Shown: positions 1 through 10,582 of the stretch, piece after piece
Layout: each line of letters begins with the position of its first letter
How positions within the stretch are numbered: the first letter of the stretch is position 1
Assembly: GCA_012976225.1 (NCBI GenBank)
Contig: JAAVVG010000003.1
Coordinates: 1-64,000, forward strand
Length of the DNA: 64,000 nt
Source of the DNA: Golubevia sp. BC0850
Taxonomy: Eukaryota > Basidiomycota > Exobasidiomycetes > Golubeviales > Golubeviaceae
Reading direction: 5' to 3'
The notes under the pieces: generated by a model
The model's input: the letters and a program-made list of their open reading frames with translations, nothing else
The model's database searches: none
What the model was told of the DNA's origin: nothing
Program-made: the position numbers and the translations under genes

Positions 1-380
1 TGCAACTGCTTGTGCCAGTCCTGCTGCTAGTGCATCTAGATGATTTAGATGATGTTGAGATAGGTTGGTAGGAGCATTTTGGAGTGTTCTGTAGCCGGCT
101 CCTGCAGTGGGGGTGTGAGTGGGGACAGAGTCTGAGTCACCATGTTGGTTTGCTTGCATTCCGTCTCTTTCTCCCTTTCTGCCTCTCTTGTTGTTTTTCC
201 TCTGGGACTAGACCACAGATTGAGACGAAGTTCTGCAGAAGGATTTTGGATGAGAGAGAATGAAATGCGTTGTCAATCGTTAGAAATTGCCTGATACAAT
301 GATCATGGGCACCAGAGCAAAGAGGAAGCTAGCTCGTACTTAACTCCGCGAATCGTCGCTCCAACACCATCACTTCTCAA
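1..380. other. no gene seen; upstream region of the PD-(D/E)XK gene
   Basis: I see no convincing coding region here. The stretch probably holds the promoter of the gene starting at 381. An earlier non-coding or coding exon of that gene cannot be excluded because the window starts here. Confidence 0.4.
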
Positions 381-1747
381 ATGAGCTCTCATTCTTCTTG
401 GAGCAAAGCAGCCAGCCGTACCTACAGACCAAAGAACTTGGAAAGAGCTGGAATCTACTTGGAAGAACATCTGCCATTCCAAGACTGGCCAGTGTCAATC
501 CTCAACTTTGCCAACTTCCTCAAGGCGGAACGCTTCACATCAGTCATATCTGCAGAGCAAGTGAGTTGATCCAATGCGGATGCATAGTAGACGTTTTCGA
601 CCATTGAACCAAACTGAGGTCCCTGTTCTGATCGGTTTCCACGCCAAAATTTGCCCCAAATCGTCTTTCAGATTCCCTGGTTCGACAGCTCGTTGCAACC
701 GATTCCCCAGCATTCAATCGCTCCTGTCTCAACCCTTCGAGTATGTGACGCACGAGCTTTCGTTGCATGTCAATCAATACCGGAATCCATTCAAAACCTG
801 CAATCTCGCACAGAGTCGAGGTGGATGCATGCTTCCGCCCTTCTGTTCGAGGTTTTGCTAAAGAACAGGTCAATTGCGAGCTCGTAAGTGTTGCATTTAG
901 CCAGGCTCTATCTTCTTCTTTCCCGCCGAATTCTCCTTGCTATACTAACCTCCAGCTGTGTCCCGCAACCAAACTCTGCTTCACAACAGGGAGGACGAGC
1001 TTTGGGACGCCCCGGTCGAGCTGCTTCAAGGAGAGGGATCTCCTCTTTCTATGCCCAAGCCAGACTATTCTTTTGGACTTGCGATTGATAAAAGCACTCC
1101 ATTTCCAACAGCTCTGATGGATCCTCGCTCCGCCCCTGTTCTTTCTGATGCATTCCTCACTCATCTTCAAGTTACCACTCGGCTCCAACCATGGTTGGCC
1201 ACAGGGATTGTTGACATGGTCTTCCCATGTATCATCCATGAGGCAAAATCAGATTCGAGCACTCTATTTTTTGCCGAGAATCAAGTCGCTGGAGCCGCAG
1301 CCAAAGCTTTGATTGTCCTTGAACAGCTCTGTTTGGCAGCTTCATCAGAGATTCGTCTCCCTGTCACTGCTTTTTGCAGTCAAGGTTACAACTGGGAAGT
1401 CTGGGTTTCTTTCAGAGGCTCAAACCAAAAAATTGTAAGTCATTTGGAAGGGAGGCTTCCAGAACGTCTCATCTTTTCATTTGATTTTCCTTGTTTTCAA
1501 TTTCTCTTTGGCTAATGACCCTTTCCCTTTCCCATCACTTTCTATCAAATCAACTATCTGGTGGAATTTGATTCTTTTTTCCCGCTTCAAGAGCCTGGTG
1601 TTGATCTGGACAGGCAGATTAACTGATAGGTGGAGCCTTTTTCAGCTCCAGGTAATCATTTTCAGACTCTCTGAGTGGATGACAGAGTACTATCGTCCTA
1701 CAATCTGCTCTCTCTTGGAAGCAGTCAGAAACACTACTTCTTTTTAA
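381..1747 (+). CDS. PD-(D/E)XK nuclease-like fungal protein
   Basis: Four exons give a continuous frame of 330 residues: 381-560, 672-883, 990-1434 and 1592-1747. All donors are GTGAGT or GTAAGT; the third acceptor is CAG and the last is AAG. Key visible motifs are TESRWMHASALLFEVLL, then PDYSFGLAID (the acidic position), then FPCIIHEAKSDSSTLFFAENQ, where E-A-K supplies the ExK of the PD-(D/E)XK core and AENQ begins the following helix, and WEVWVSFRG near the last strand. This pattern matches the large fungal family of PD-(D/E)XK nuclease-like proteins (PDDEXK_12/DUF7924 type), whose function is unknown. Whether it cuts nucleic acid cannot be told from sequence. The family call rests on remembered consensus. 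Confidence 0.6.
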
Positions 1748-2533
1748 TAAGTTTCAACAGATGATTTTGGAAATTGCGTTGACGCTGTGGCAGAAGCCTG
1801 AAAGCTTTCCCTTCAAGGCTTTTCCCTTTTAAATTTGGAAATTCAAGTTTCATCTTCTCCACTCTTAACATTCCTCTGAATTTATTTCGATACGATCAAA
1901 AATTCAAAATGCAAAGTTCAAAATTCAAGATATCTTTCCTTTTCTTGATTCCTTTTTCTCTGTTCCCAAATGTGAAAGAAATGCAGCAAACTCAACGTGT
2001 ATCTCATCCGAACTCGCGCTTCAGAACCATTTTTGGAAGAGGATGAAAAATTAAATTCCACTGTTCCCTCAATTCACTCCAAAAAAAAAGACATCCCTGA
2101 CCCTCGAATTGAGATTGAGAAATCGAGGTTGGTTCCCATCCGTGTCTCGCTTTGAGATGAATAAGATTTCGTCTTCACTAAAGTTCGACAATGGGCTTGC
2201 GGCGAAGAGTTGAAAGCCCGAGGAGGAATGAGCGGGAAAACAGGCTTGATCTGTTAAGATAATGGTTTAAGGTAGTAAGGTGGGTGTTTGACTGGTCGGT
2301 TGGTTTAATTCACTGATCCTCACGAGGGAGAACACCTCCCTCTGTTTCCGTCCTTTCTACCTCTCGGGACAGCTATCAGTACTCAATCTTTATCGCAAGT
2401 TTTCCCCCATCAAAAGTCTCTTCAACCTCTCGGAGCTTGTTTGTGTTGTCCCCTCTTCAAGCTCTTTGAGAATCTCCCAACCGAGTCGACATTCTCATCT
2501 AATCGAAATCTCGATCTCTATCAATCTGAATCC
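1748..2533. other. intergenic, AT-rich, no gene seen
   Basis: This stretch is rich in short A/T runs and repeated short words (attcaaa, aaattc). No ORF in it looks coding. It may contain the terminator of the upstream gene. Confidence 0.4.
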
Positions 2534-3198
2534 ATGCCACCGACATACCCTCCCACTGGCTTCATAGGCATCCTCATCAGAACGAACATCAGAAAGGCGA
2601 CTGTAGCAGTGCTACTCTCCCCAGACGTCGAATTCAACCTGATTACAGTGGATGTCAACAAGGGAACAGCCGATTCAGCTCAAGCAAAGTCACAGTCAGT
2701 TGTTGTGTTACGAAGAAAGATGGAACCGTCAAAGGTGGAAGAAGGAAGATCGTCTTCAACGCAGGTGGAGACGAAGTTGGAGATCTCATCAGATTTAGCC
2801 GTGTCTTGGAGCTCGGTGGGGCGGGCATGGTCTTGGGGAATGCTTGGAGAGCGGCCCATGAAGTGAGGGTGCTGACTGGAAAGGCAGGTGGAATGGGGAA
2901 GTGAGCGATGAACTTAACCTCACCAGGAAGCGCCATCAAAGGCCTTCCCCTCTTTCAGTAGTCTCTTCAAGTACCGTCAACTTCGAGGGAACCTCATTTG
3001 AACAAAGAACCTTCTTCAGTACCTCAAGCTGAATCTACAAACAAATCTCTCAAGATCATCATCGCCGACCTCAGAATCTGGACCAAAGAGATAACAATCA
3101 GATTACAAAGCATTGCCAAACCGCCTATCCTTTCAACTCCACGTTCAAACTCAAAGAAACCCAAGTATGTAGGAGAAGCCAGGAGAGGGTCAAGGTAG
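2534..3198 (+). pseudogene. unrecognised coding fragments, possibly a broken or multi-exon gene
   Basis: Three pieces read like protein but in different frames. From 2534 one frame gives MPPTYPPTGFIGILIRTN and runs on to about 2690. From about 2689 another frame gives VTKKDGTVKGGRRKIVF and then VLELGGAGMVLGN, ending near 2910. From about 2980 a third runs to the stop at 3198 (ITIRLQSIAKPPIL). I could not join them with consistent splice sites. The middle piece loosely resembles a PA-domain strand-helix unit of subtilases, but this is weak. It may be an unrecognised multi-exon gene or a decayed one. Confidence 0.25.
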
Positions 3199-3711
3199 CC
3201 GCAGGTTAAGTACCTGAGGACAACTGCGAATTACGTTCTTCTTGAGGTCGGAGCTATCTTTTTCTCCCGTTAGGAAGGGCTTATATACCAATGATAGAGA
3301 CCATCCTAACCCTTCAAAAGCCACCACGGTGCTCTTCTGCTCCATCAGCTCTTCCTGACGCTTGGATTCTAGGAATCAAGAACCAATTCTTAGATTGAAC
3401 TGTACTTCTAAGATCAAAGTTGCTCTTTGTAAATGGCAGAGTAGGCTGAGCATTCTTCCTTTCAAAAGCTTCCACCCTGCTCTCTCAGATCCGCCTGCTC
3501 TGTCTGCTCCCATAATGCCGCGATCACAGGGATCAAAAACCAACAAAACTTTCCAAAGGGACAAGCTAGTAAATATCAGTGAGTGATAGTCTATCATGAG
3601 AATGTCTATTGTTGCTAGAGGAAAAGATAAATGATACAAAGAGACACCCATCTCAGTGCCACAACTTAACTAATTACCACCCTTTTTCTCCAACTTCTTC
3701 CTCTCTGAACT
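3199..3711. other. no gene seen
   Basis: Short open frames occur on both strands but none shows a family motif or plausible splice partner. The right end is presumably the 3' region of the minus-strand gene ending at 3712. Confidence 0.4.
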
Positions 3712-5364
3712 TCAAATAAGTCCTTTTTTAAAAACCACTTTTTCGATTTCAGAAGCGCACATCTTGAAGTAAGCTCTTGGATCCTTCTCTCCTTTCCCTT
3801 CTTCTCCTTCCTCGCCACCCTCCCCCACTCCAATGGAAGCATTATCTGCCAGTTGTTGAACCGCTTTAACGTATTCCTTACAAGCTTCTCTAACAGCATT
3901 TAAATCTCTTTCTTCATCTTCATCCTCTTCTCCTTCCTCCTCATCTTCCAAGTCATTCATTAATTCATCAAATGCTTTTGAACCATACAAAGCCGCACAA
4001 ATTAAATCGTCTTGAGCATCTATAAGAGCAGAAGATGATTGAGATAGTAAATCTAGATCTAATCGAGGGAAAGTAGCAGTTGAAGTTGGAGTTGAAGCGG
4101 CAGTTGAAATACAAAGACTTCCAATTCTTTCATGCATTAACTTTCCTATCCTAATTAGAGAGCTTATAACCATGGCTCTGCCCCGTTGAGTTTCTGAAAG
4201 CTTATCCATTTCCATTTCCATTCCTGATTGGTCTTCATCATCTTCGAGTTCTAAAGATTTCAAAGCTTTACTAGCAGATCTTAACACTTGAGAGGTAGTT
4301 AAGTCATCATCTGAATCTTGAATCCTTAAAGAGTCTAATGATAGATCATCATCTTGAGGATCTGTTCCTTTAATGGAAGACTCAGAGTTCTTAATAGCTT
4401 GTCTCAATTCTCTCTCTCCATCCTCCATAACCTCTTCATCTCCCTTCCAACTCTTCCAAACCACCTCCTTGTTCTTAGACATGATTCGATTCTCGTCCTT
4501 CACAGCTTGACAGAAGTTATCTAAAGCCTTTGCCTTTTCCAAAGAGAGTTGTCTGGCCTCTTTAGCTGAGGTTGGTGCTTTCTTCGAGGAATTGGTAGAA
4601 GGTAGCGTCCCACCTGCCTTCTTCTGTCTAGCCCTTTGAGCTGCATCTACTGCATCTAAAGTCTTCTGATCCATGAAACTCTCAGCTAAAGATCCCATCT
4701 TCTCGAAAGCCTCTTCCACTATCATTCTCAACTGATTTGCCCATGAATTCCCTAATCCTCCCAACCTGACCGCCTCAGTTGGAATCTTACTGCTTTCTTT
4801 CTTGAGACCCAATTGCTCAGAAGTGTAAACTGTTCCTCCCATTGCTTCCACCTGTTTCCTCATCTTCTGCTCTTCTTCGCTTAAGAGCGTTGCAGACTCT
4901 TTCTCTGCTCGATAGATAGCTCTTGATTTCATAGCTGTAAGAACTAAGAATGCCAACTTTGGAGTGATATCAGAAAGTAAAGATTGAAGTTGACTTTCTG
5001 CTGCTTTGAGACTGGCTGAATCTAATTGACTGGTAGGGGAATGGGAATTAGAAGTGGAAGTGGTGGAATGATTGCCGTTGCTGTTCTTTGAAGTCGGTTT
5101 GAGAGCTAGAGTTAAAGCAGTTGTATGCTTCTGAATGAGGGAGAATAAACTTAAAGTATCATTTCTGATCTGATTTGCTAGTTGATTTCCAGGATATGAG
5201 GAAGAAGGAGTATCATGTTCTAGAATAGTGATTGGAATTTCTTCTCGAAGAGCTGATTGAGAAGAAGCGCAGATGAGACAAAGTCGTAGTAGAGTTGACT
5301 GAAGGGATTTACTAGTAGTACTAGCAGATTCTCCATTGCCATCTTGATTCGAATTAGGGGACAT
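3712..5364 (-). CDS. GCIP / cyclin-D1-binding-protein-1-like protein
   Basis: A single-exon frame of 550 residues. The N-terminal third (LFSLIQKHTTALTLALKP, then SLLSDITPKLAFLVLTAM) has the all-helical pattern of the GCIP domain of cyclin-D1-binding protein 1 and its fungal relatives. The middle has GGLGNSWANQLRMIVEEAFE, a further amphipathic helix. The C-terminal part is strongly acidic, including EDEEEGEEDEDEE, and ends in a predicted helix (CASEIEKVVFKKGLI). Animal GCIP proteins bind cyclin D and Grap2; the fungal role is unclear. No transmembrane segment is seen. The start at 5364 is the first ATG of the frame. The family call is by pattern only. Confidence 0.5.
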   Translation of the reverse strand: MSPNSNQDGNGESASTTSKSLQSTLLRLCLICASSQSALREEIPITILEHDTPSSSYPGNQLANQIRNDTLSLFSLIQKHTTALTLALKPTSKNSNGNHSTTSTSNSHSPTSQLDSASLKAAESQLQSLLSDITPKLAFLVLTAMKSRAIYRAEKESATLLSEEEQKMRKQVEAMGGTVYTSEQLGLKKESSKIPTEAVRLGGLGNSWANQLRMIVEEAFEKMGSLAESFMDQKTLDAVDAAQRARQKKAGGTLPSTNSSKKAPTSAKEARQLSLEKAKALDNFCQAVKDENRIMSKNKEVVWKSWKGDEEVMEDGERELRQAIKNSESSIKGTDPQDDDLSLDSLRIQDSDDDLTTSQVLRSASKALKSLELEDDEDQSGMEMEMDKLSETQRGRAMVISSLIRIGKLMHERIGSLCISTAASTPTSTATFPRLDLDLLSQSSSALIDAQDDLICAALYGSKAFDELMNDLEDEEEGEEDEDEERDLNAVREACKEYVKAVQQLADNASIGVGEGGEEGEEGKGEKDPRAYFKMCASEIEKVVFKKGLI

Positions 5365-5707
5365 TCTCGATTGGGAGAGAGGCAGGATGAGCGATGAGAT
5401 TGAGATGGGTGAGAAGAGAGAGAAACCAGACGAGTCTCAATTCAACTTTGAATAAAATCGCTGTTTCGAACCACCCCATCGAAAATCGTTCTTGAATCTT
5501 CCTTTCAAACTTTGATTCTTAATTGCTTACGTTTTCGCGATTCGTCTAACCTTTCTACAAAGACCAATTACCTTATTCGATGATAGTCGTTCTTGCCATA
5601 AATTTGGAATTGACAAATGAAAATTACAGAGATTAGATACTTTTACAAACGAGCCGAGTACATGCCAAAGAAACAGGAACGATCATCAGATGAAGCGTAT
5701 CGATCAT

Positions 5708-7151
5708 CTAGGCATATCTGGTTGAATCAGATTGAGAGGATCAGAGATTAGTCAGTGAAATTTCTCAACCAAGGAGCTTACAGACGAAGCTTCTCTTCTC
5801 GAACAAAATTCAGCAACTCACCTAGTAAAAGTTCCTCTAGTCATCCAGCTCTCGGATTGTTTTCCAGCTTTCTTCTTCCCAAATTCGTCTTCCCCATAAA
5901 GGTTTCTCAGCGCCTCACTCTTTTTCTTCTTCTCTTCAGTATTCTGTTTCGCTTCCAACGCCAACCTTTGAGCTGCAGTTTGAGGTGCCGCTTGTTGAGG
6001 CACTCTCTGAGCTTTAGGAACCGAGTTTGAAGGGTCTAATGAAGCTTCAGTAGCACTTCTCTTCTCCGCTTTTTTTTTCTTCCTCTCTTCCTTTGAGTCT
6101 GAAACTTCCTCTCCTGCAATCTCTGAAGAACCTTCATGTTTCGATTTCTTTGGTTTCTTCTTTAACTTCTCAGCCTCCCTTTCAGAATTCATCTTGGTTT
6201 TTAGCCATTCTAGTTCTTGAGCTGAAGGGTAAATTGGGATCAAATCACTTTGAAGTTGAAACATTGGGGGCATGGTTTCTTCTTCTCCTACCCTTTCCCT
6301 TTCCTTTTCGTTGTTCACCTTCGAAAGCGAAGCAGAATTGAAAAGAGCTGAACAAACTGGACATGGTGTCGTTTGTTCTGAGTCACTTTCTGGAGAAGCT
6401 GAAGCTGAAGCGGAAGAGGAAGCTTGATCTTTCTTGGAACTTTCAGCTACAGATCTTAAACCACTCTCTGACATAACGCAGCCACAAGTTCGTATGTAGA
6501 TGAAACGACCTGTGGATCCATTCATGACCTTTGAGGTTAGAGGACAGAGGAAAGGGGTTGTGTCTGAATCGTTGTTGTCTCCAGATGAGGAAGATTGAGT
6601 TGAGACAGTTAGGTTTAGAAGTTTGACGTCCTGTGTATTGGTAAGAGAAGAAGGACATATCTGGATTAGATCCTTCCTCGATTTAAAGCTGTACATGAAC
6701 GACTTAGAAATAGCTGGGCCTGGTTACCTCTTCGAGCTGAGCTTGGCTCTACTGCATCCTCCCACCGGTCTCCTTCTGATCTACTCAATCTTTCCATTTG
6801 TAAATCACTAAAGTACAAGTACATCTCTAGACTATGACTCACCTTCAAACCTCTCAAATGACCAGCGACTCCAATTTCCTTCTTGTCCTTTCCATCCCCA
6901 CTTGCACTCCCACTTGCACTTGCAGCGATTTCTGCCTTCTTCAAAAGGAATTCCACGACTTTCTCCTTCCTATAGAGGTTACCAAGAGCATCAGCGACAA
7001 CAGGTCTTTTGAGTGGTAATCTTGATAGAGCGCATTGAGCCCAAGTGTTTCTGGCTTGAAGTCTTGGATCGATGTCAAGAGAGGTCTTGCTGGTTTGCTT
7101 GGTTTGAACTAAATCTGAACGACGAGCTATAGTTCCTCCATCGTTACCCAT
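5708..7151 (-). CDS. RTF2: RTF2 homologue, replication termination factor 2
   Basis: Three exons: 6843-7151, 5822-6630 and a 10-nt last exon 5708-5717, giving 375 residues. The protein opens MGNDGGTIARRSDLV and continues WAQCALSRLPLKRPVVAD and LYRKEKVVEFLLKKAE, the hallmark start of RTF2, with one half of the split RING/U-box-like zinc fold. The second half is PFLCPLTSKVMNG, then IYIRTCGCVMSESGL, then TPCPVCSALF. The C-terminus is lysine-rich and ends ESWMTRGTFTRYA once the tiny last exon is joined. RTF2 acts at replication forks: in fission yeast it stabilises paused forks at RTS1 and affects splicing, and in animals it is removed from stalled forks. Without the last splice the protein would stop at TFTR. 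Confidence 0.93.
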
Positions 7152-7633
7152 CTTTGTGAGAAATTGCTTTGTTGTTTGGAATGGGTTTTGAGTGGGATGG
7201 GTTGGATCGGATTAAAGAGGTGGTGATTGGTTGGGAAGAGAAGTGACATGGTGATCTAGTGATGTGTGATAGTGAGCGTCTGATCTGAACCGAATCCAGT
7301 CTTCCAACAAGGCCAAGGCCAGATTCTAAAGAGTAGCTCGCAACTGAACCTGAATCGTCAGCCTTCTTTGTCTTTGCCCGTTTCCAACAAGCAAAAGGGT
7401 CTCAATACCAGTGAGACGAGAGAGATTGTATTGTAGCACTGCAGACCTTAAGAAGTTTCCTTTCACCCCCCTTATCTGCTTTCTATTTCAACTCGTTTCG
7501 AGAAGATGTAATTTTGGAGGAATTAGTACATAAGGTAGGCTCATCAGAGCTCATTACAAGGGAGCAGAGGGGGGAAGAATAGAAAAGCGAAACGAAAAGA
7601 CACCTTCTAAAACGGCATTCATGAGTTTTCCGA
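7152..7633. other. RTF2 promoter and CCT5 3' region
   Basis: This 482-bp stretch lies between two minus-strand genes. It must contain the CCT5 terminator on its right and the RTF2 promoter on its left. I see no coding region and no clear TATA box. Confidence 0.4.
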
Positions 7634-10417
7634 TTACTCTCCGTCGATGTTATGCTGCTCGATCTATTGGAGAAAAAAGGAGTAGGAAACGAGAAGGAGA
7701 AGAGTTTTGAAGTTGGGTCAGAATTAACATTGATGATATGTTAGTGTAAGAAGAAGAAGTCGACTCCAGGACTTCTCTCTCGAAATTTGCTCAGTACTCA
7801 CCACATCATCAATCTTAAGAACAGCTCTGACCAATTGAGTAGCGAGTAAAAGTTGTTGCCTCTTTGAGACCAAAGGATCAAAGACTCTGCAACGTTTCAT
7901 GTCGTTATCCTGAGAGAGGTTTATCGTGAGAATAGAATCGAATTGGGTCAACTCCAAACACCTCTATTCTGAGAGGAGAGCAAACCTGAATTGGAAGAGC
8001 TTCAGATTCCAAAAAAATGTTGTTCTTGAGGTACTGTACTCACCCCAGCTCCCATACAGTCAATTCCCAATTTAGGATCGTTCTCCTTGATCTGTCTGCT
8101 CTTGACTTCAGCCAAAGTTTCGATTGGAGAGTAACCAGAGTTCTCAGCCAAACCTAGAGGAATGGCATCCAAGGCAGAAGCGAAAGCTCTCATGGCGTAT
8201 TGTTCGATTGTTGGGATCTGAGAGAGGGAAGGAGATAGAAGAAGTGGGCATCATTTAAAAAAACAAGAACGTCGAACGCCTAGCTGATCCAAAGCTGTCC
8301 TTGAAGAAAGAAAAGGAGACACTCACCTCGTCAGCAGCTTTGCTAACAGCTACACTTGCGACGATCTCGGCAGCTCCTCCTCCATAGACTACTCGGTTAT
8401 CGACGACTAAGTTACGAACTACACAGATGGCATCATGAAGAGCCCTCTTAGCTTCGTCGATGATCTGTTTGAATGAAGGGAAAAAACAAAGAGATGAAGA
8501 AAAAAAAGAGTGTTATGAGAATCGCGAGTTCTGATTCAAGAAACTGACAATGTCACTTGAACAGATTCAACGATTCGAAGACTCACCATCTTATTGGACC
8601 CCTAGAGACCAAGAGGACAGCGAGAGAAGAAGGAGCAAAACGTTGGGTCGTTAGAGAGTGAAAGGTCAGCGTCTGTCAAGATAGGCCTGATCCTTCTCAA
8701 GAATTGAATCTCATCCCTCCAACCCATGTTTGCTTCCTTACTTTAGAGACTGTAGGAGATACTCACTCTGACAAAAACAGTTACAGCTCTAGTATTAGCA
8801 CACTCTTCAACGACCAACATTTTATCTCTAGTAGTACCAAATCCAACTTCTCTAACCAAACCAGCCTTACCCAATTTTTCCGGACTTAAATCCTCAAATC
8901 TAGGTACGATTCTACCGTTAGTAGCAATAGCGATCAATTCGATTTCAGGTCCCCCAACCCATCTAACGGCGGGTAGATCATGTTGTAACAATAAATGATT
9001 AGCTTCATCATCGAAACCCCATTGACAAATGACAAGATTAGCACCACAATCTTTAACGTATTTAATCATTTCAGCGAATTTCTCTTTCTCATAAACTTCC
9101 AATTTCTTGTATTCTTCGACAGAGGTGATGTCGAGCTTGTGTTTGGTTTTTGGTCTTGGAGGTTCGAAGGGACAGGTTAGGATTGCGATTTTCGCATCTT
9201 TAACTGTACGTGGCATTTGCGGATGCGAGAAATCTTTGTCTATAACCACCCCGTGAACTAATGAAGTGTCTTCTAAGGATCCTCCTACTTTCCCATCTAC
9301 TTTGATTAATTCGAAATCTACATCTCTACGTTCTAAATCTGCAACTGATAGAACTGAATCAACGGCGATACGAGCGAATTTGTCAGAAGCTTTCGAGACG
9401 CTGTAAAGTTTGAGGAGAGATGAGAAAAGAAAGGAGAGAAGGGGAATGGAGTGAGCTTGGCCTTGGAAGGGAGAGAAGGAATCTAGCAACAGGGAGCTGA
9501 GGAGGAGGATTAATCGCCTATCTTCACTTCCTTCCTCTCTTTCAAATTGATTACGAGTTCTCGAGCTCATCGATTCTTCATATAAGCTTCATTGCTCGTT
9601 CAACAAGTCCTTCGAAGCTCCCACCACCCTTCGAATCTCAATCCTTCTATCTCCTTCCATCTCTTCCAGCTCCATTTCTCTGCACCAACTTCTCTCTGCT
9701 CAGACCAATCAAAGTCTCAGTTTGAATTTGACTCACATCTTACTACCCAAACTAGTCTTTGCTACCTTCATCAATTCTTCAGTGTCATCTTTTGAGAATT
9801 CAATCTTATCTGCCACCTTCTCCAGAGAGTTGACAGCCACTGTACAAGCTCTTTCGAAACCATCTGCGATACGGATTGGATGAATTCCACGATCTAGAAG
9901 GGATTCCGAGTGTTCTAGAAGGGCACCGGCAAGGACTGGAAGAGGGGGGGGGAAAGATTGGAAGTTGGGTGTAAGAAAGTTAAAGGACTGTATGCCACCC
10001 AAACCCAGTCTCCTTCCTTCCTTTCGAGGCTATCTTGCAAGATGGTAACCAAATTTCAGCAAATTTCTAGACTCAGAACTCACCAACGACCCCTGTGGTA
10101 CCATCACCAATTTCATCATCCTGAGATTTACTCAACTGAACGAGTAGTTTAGCGACTTGATGTTCCAATTCCATGTTGTTCATGATAGTAGCACCATCAT
10201 TAGTGACTTGAATGTCGCCATCTGGTGAGATTAAAATTTTATCTAAACCTCTTGGACCTAAAGAAGTTTTGAGAATTGAAGAAACCGTCTTTGCAGCTGA
10301 AATGTGATTTTTGATGGCTTGAACTCCTTGAGCTCGTGTCTTCTTTCCTTGTTCTCGAACTACAATGAATGGTCGACCGTATTCATCTTGAGCGTAGGCT
10401 ACTTGCGGTTCTGACAT
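7634..10417 (-). CDS. CCT5: T-complex protein 1 subunit epsilon (CCT5)
   Basis: Eight exons: 10084-10417, 9737-9935, 8767-9400, 8587-8601 (15 nt), 8327-8464, 8044-8217, 7802-7909 and 7634-7663, giving 543 residues, close to the usual ~541. It begins with the epsilon-type [10 protein letters not shown] and has [25 protein letters not shown] and [19 protein letters not shown] (ATP-binding loop), then [37 protein letters not shown] and [14 protein letters not shown]. The 15-nt exon codes GSNKM and the last exon [12 protein letters not shown]5 is one of eight subunits of the cytosolic chaperonin that folds actin and tubulin. It shares a 165-bp upstream region with the divergent trehalase gene. 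Confidence 0.98.
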
Positions 10418-10582
10418 TCTGGGAGGGCAGAAGGATGAAGAATGGGAGACAAGGAGACGGTCTGAAAGAGGTTCCAGTGGTGGGAAGAATCTAGCGTTCG
10501 CGTATCATAGTCGCAGCTTCAGTTGGACGAGCTAGTCTAACTCTTTACAGCAATCATCTTTGTAGGATAGAATAGTACCAAG
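10418..10582. promoter_or_regulatory. shared divergent promoter of CCT5 and the neutral trehalase gene
   Basis: Only 165 bp separate the start codons of the two head-to-head genes, so both promoters must overlap here. I could not assign a specific factor site with confidence. Confidence 0.5.

Noticed and set aside
2689-2910. Plant-type subtilase PA domain
   Set aside because: Only a short Gly-rich resemblance, with no catalytic Asp, His or Ser region nearby.
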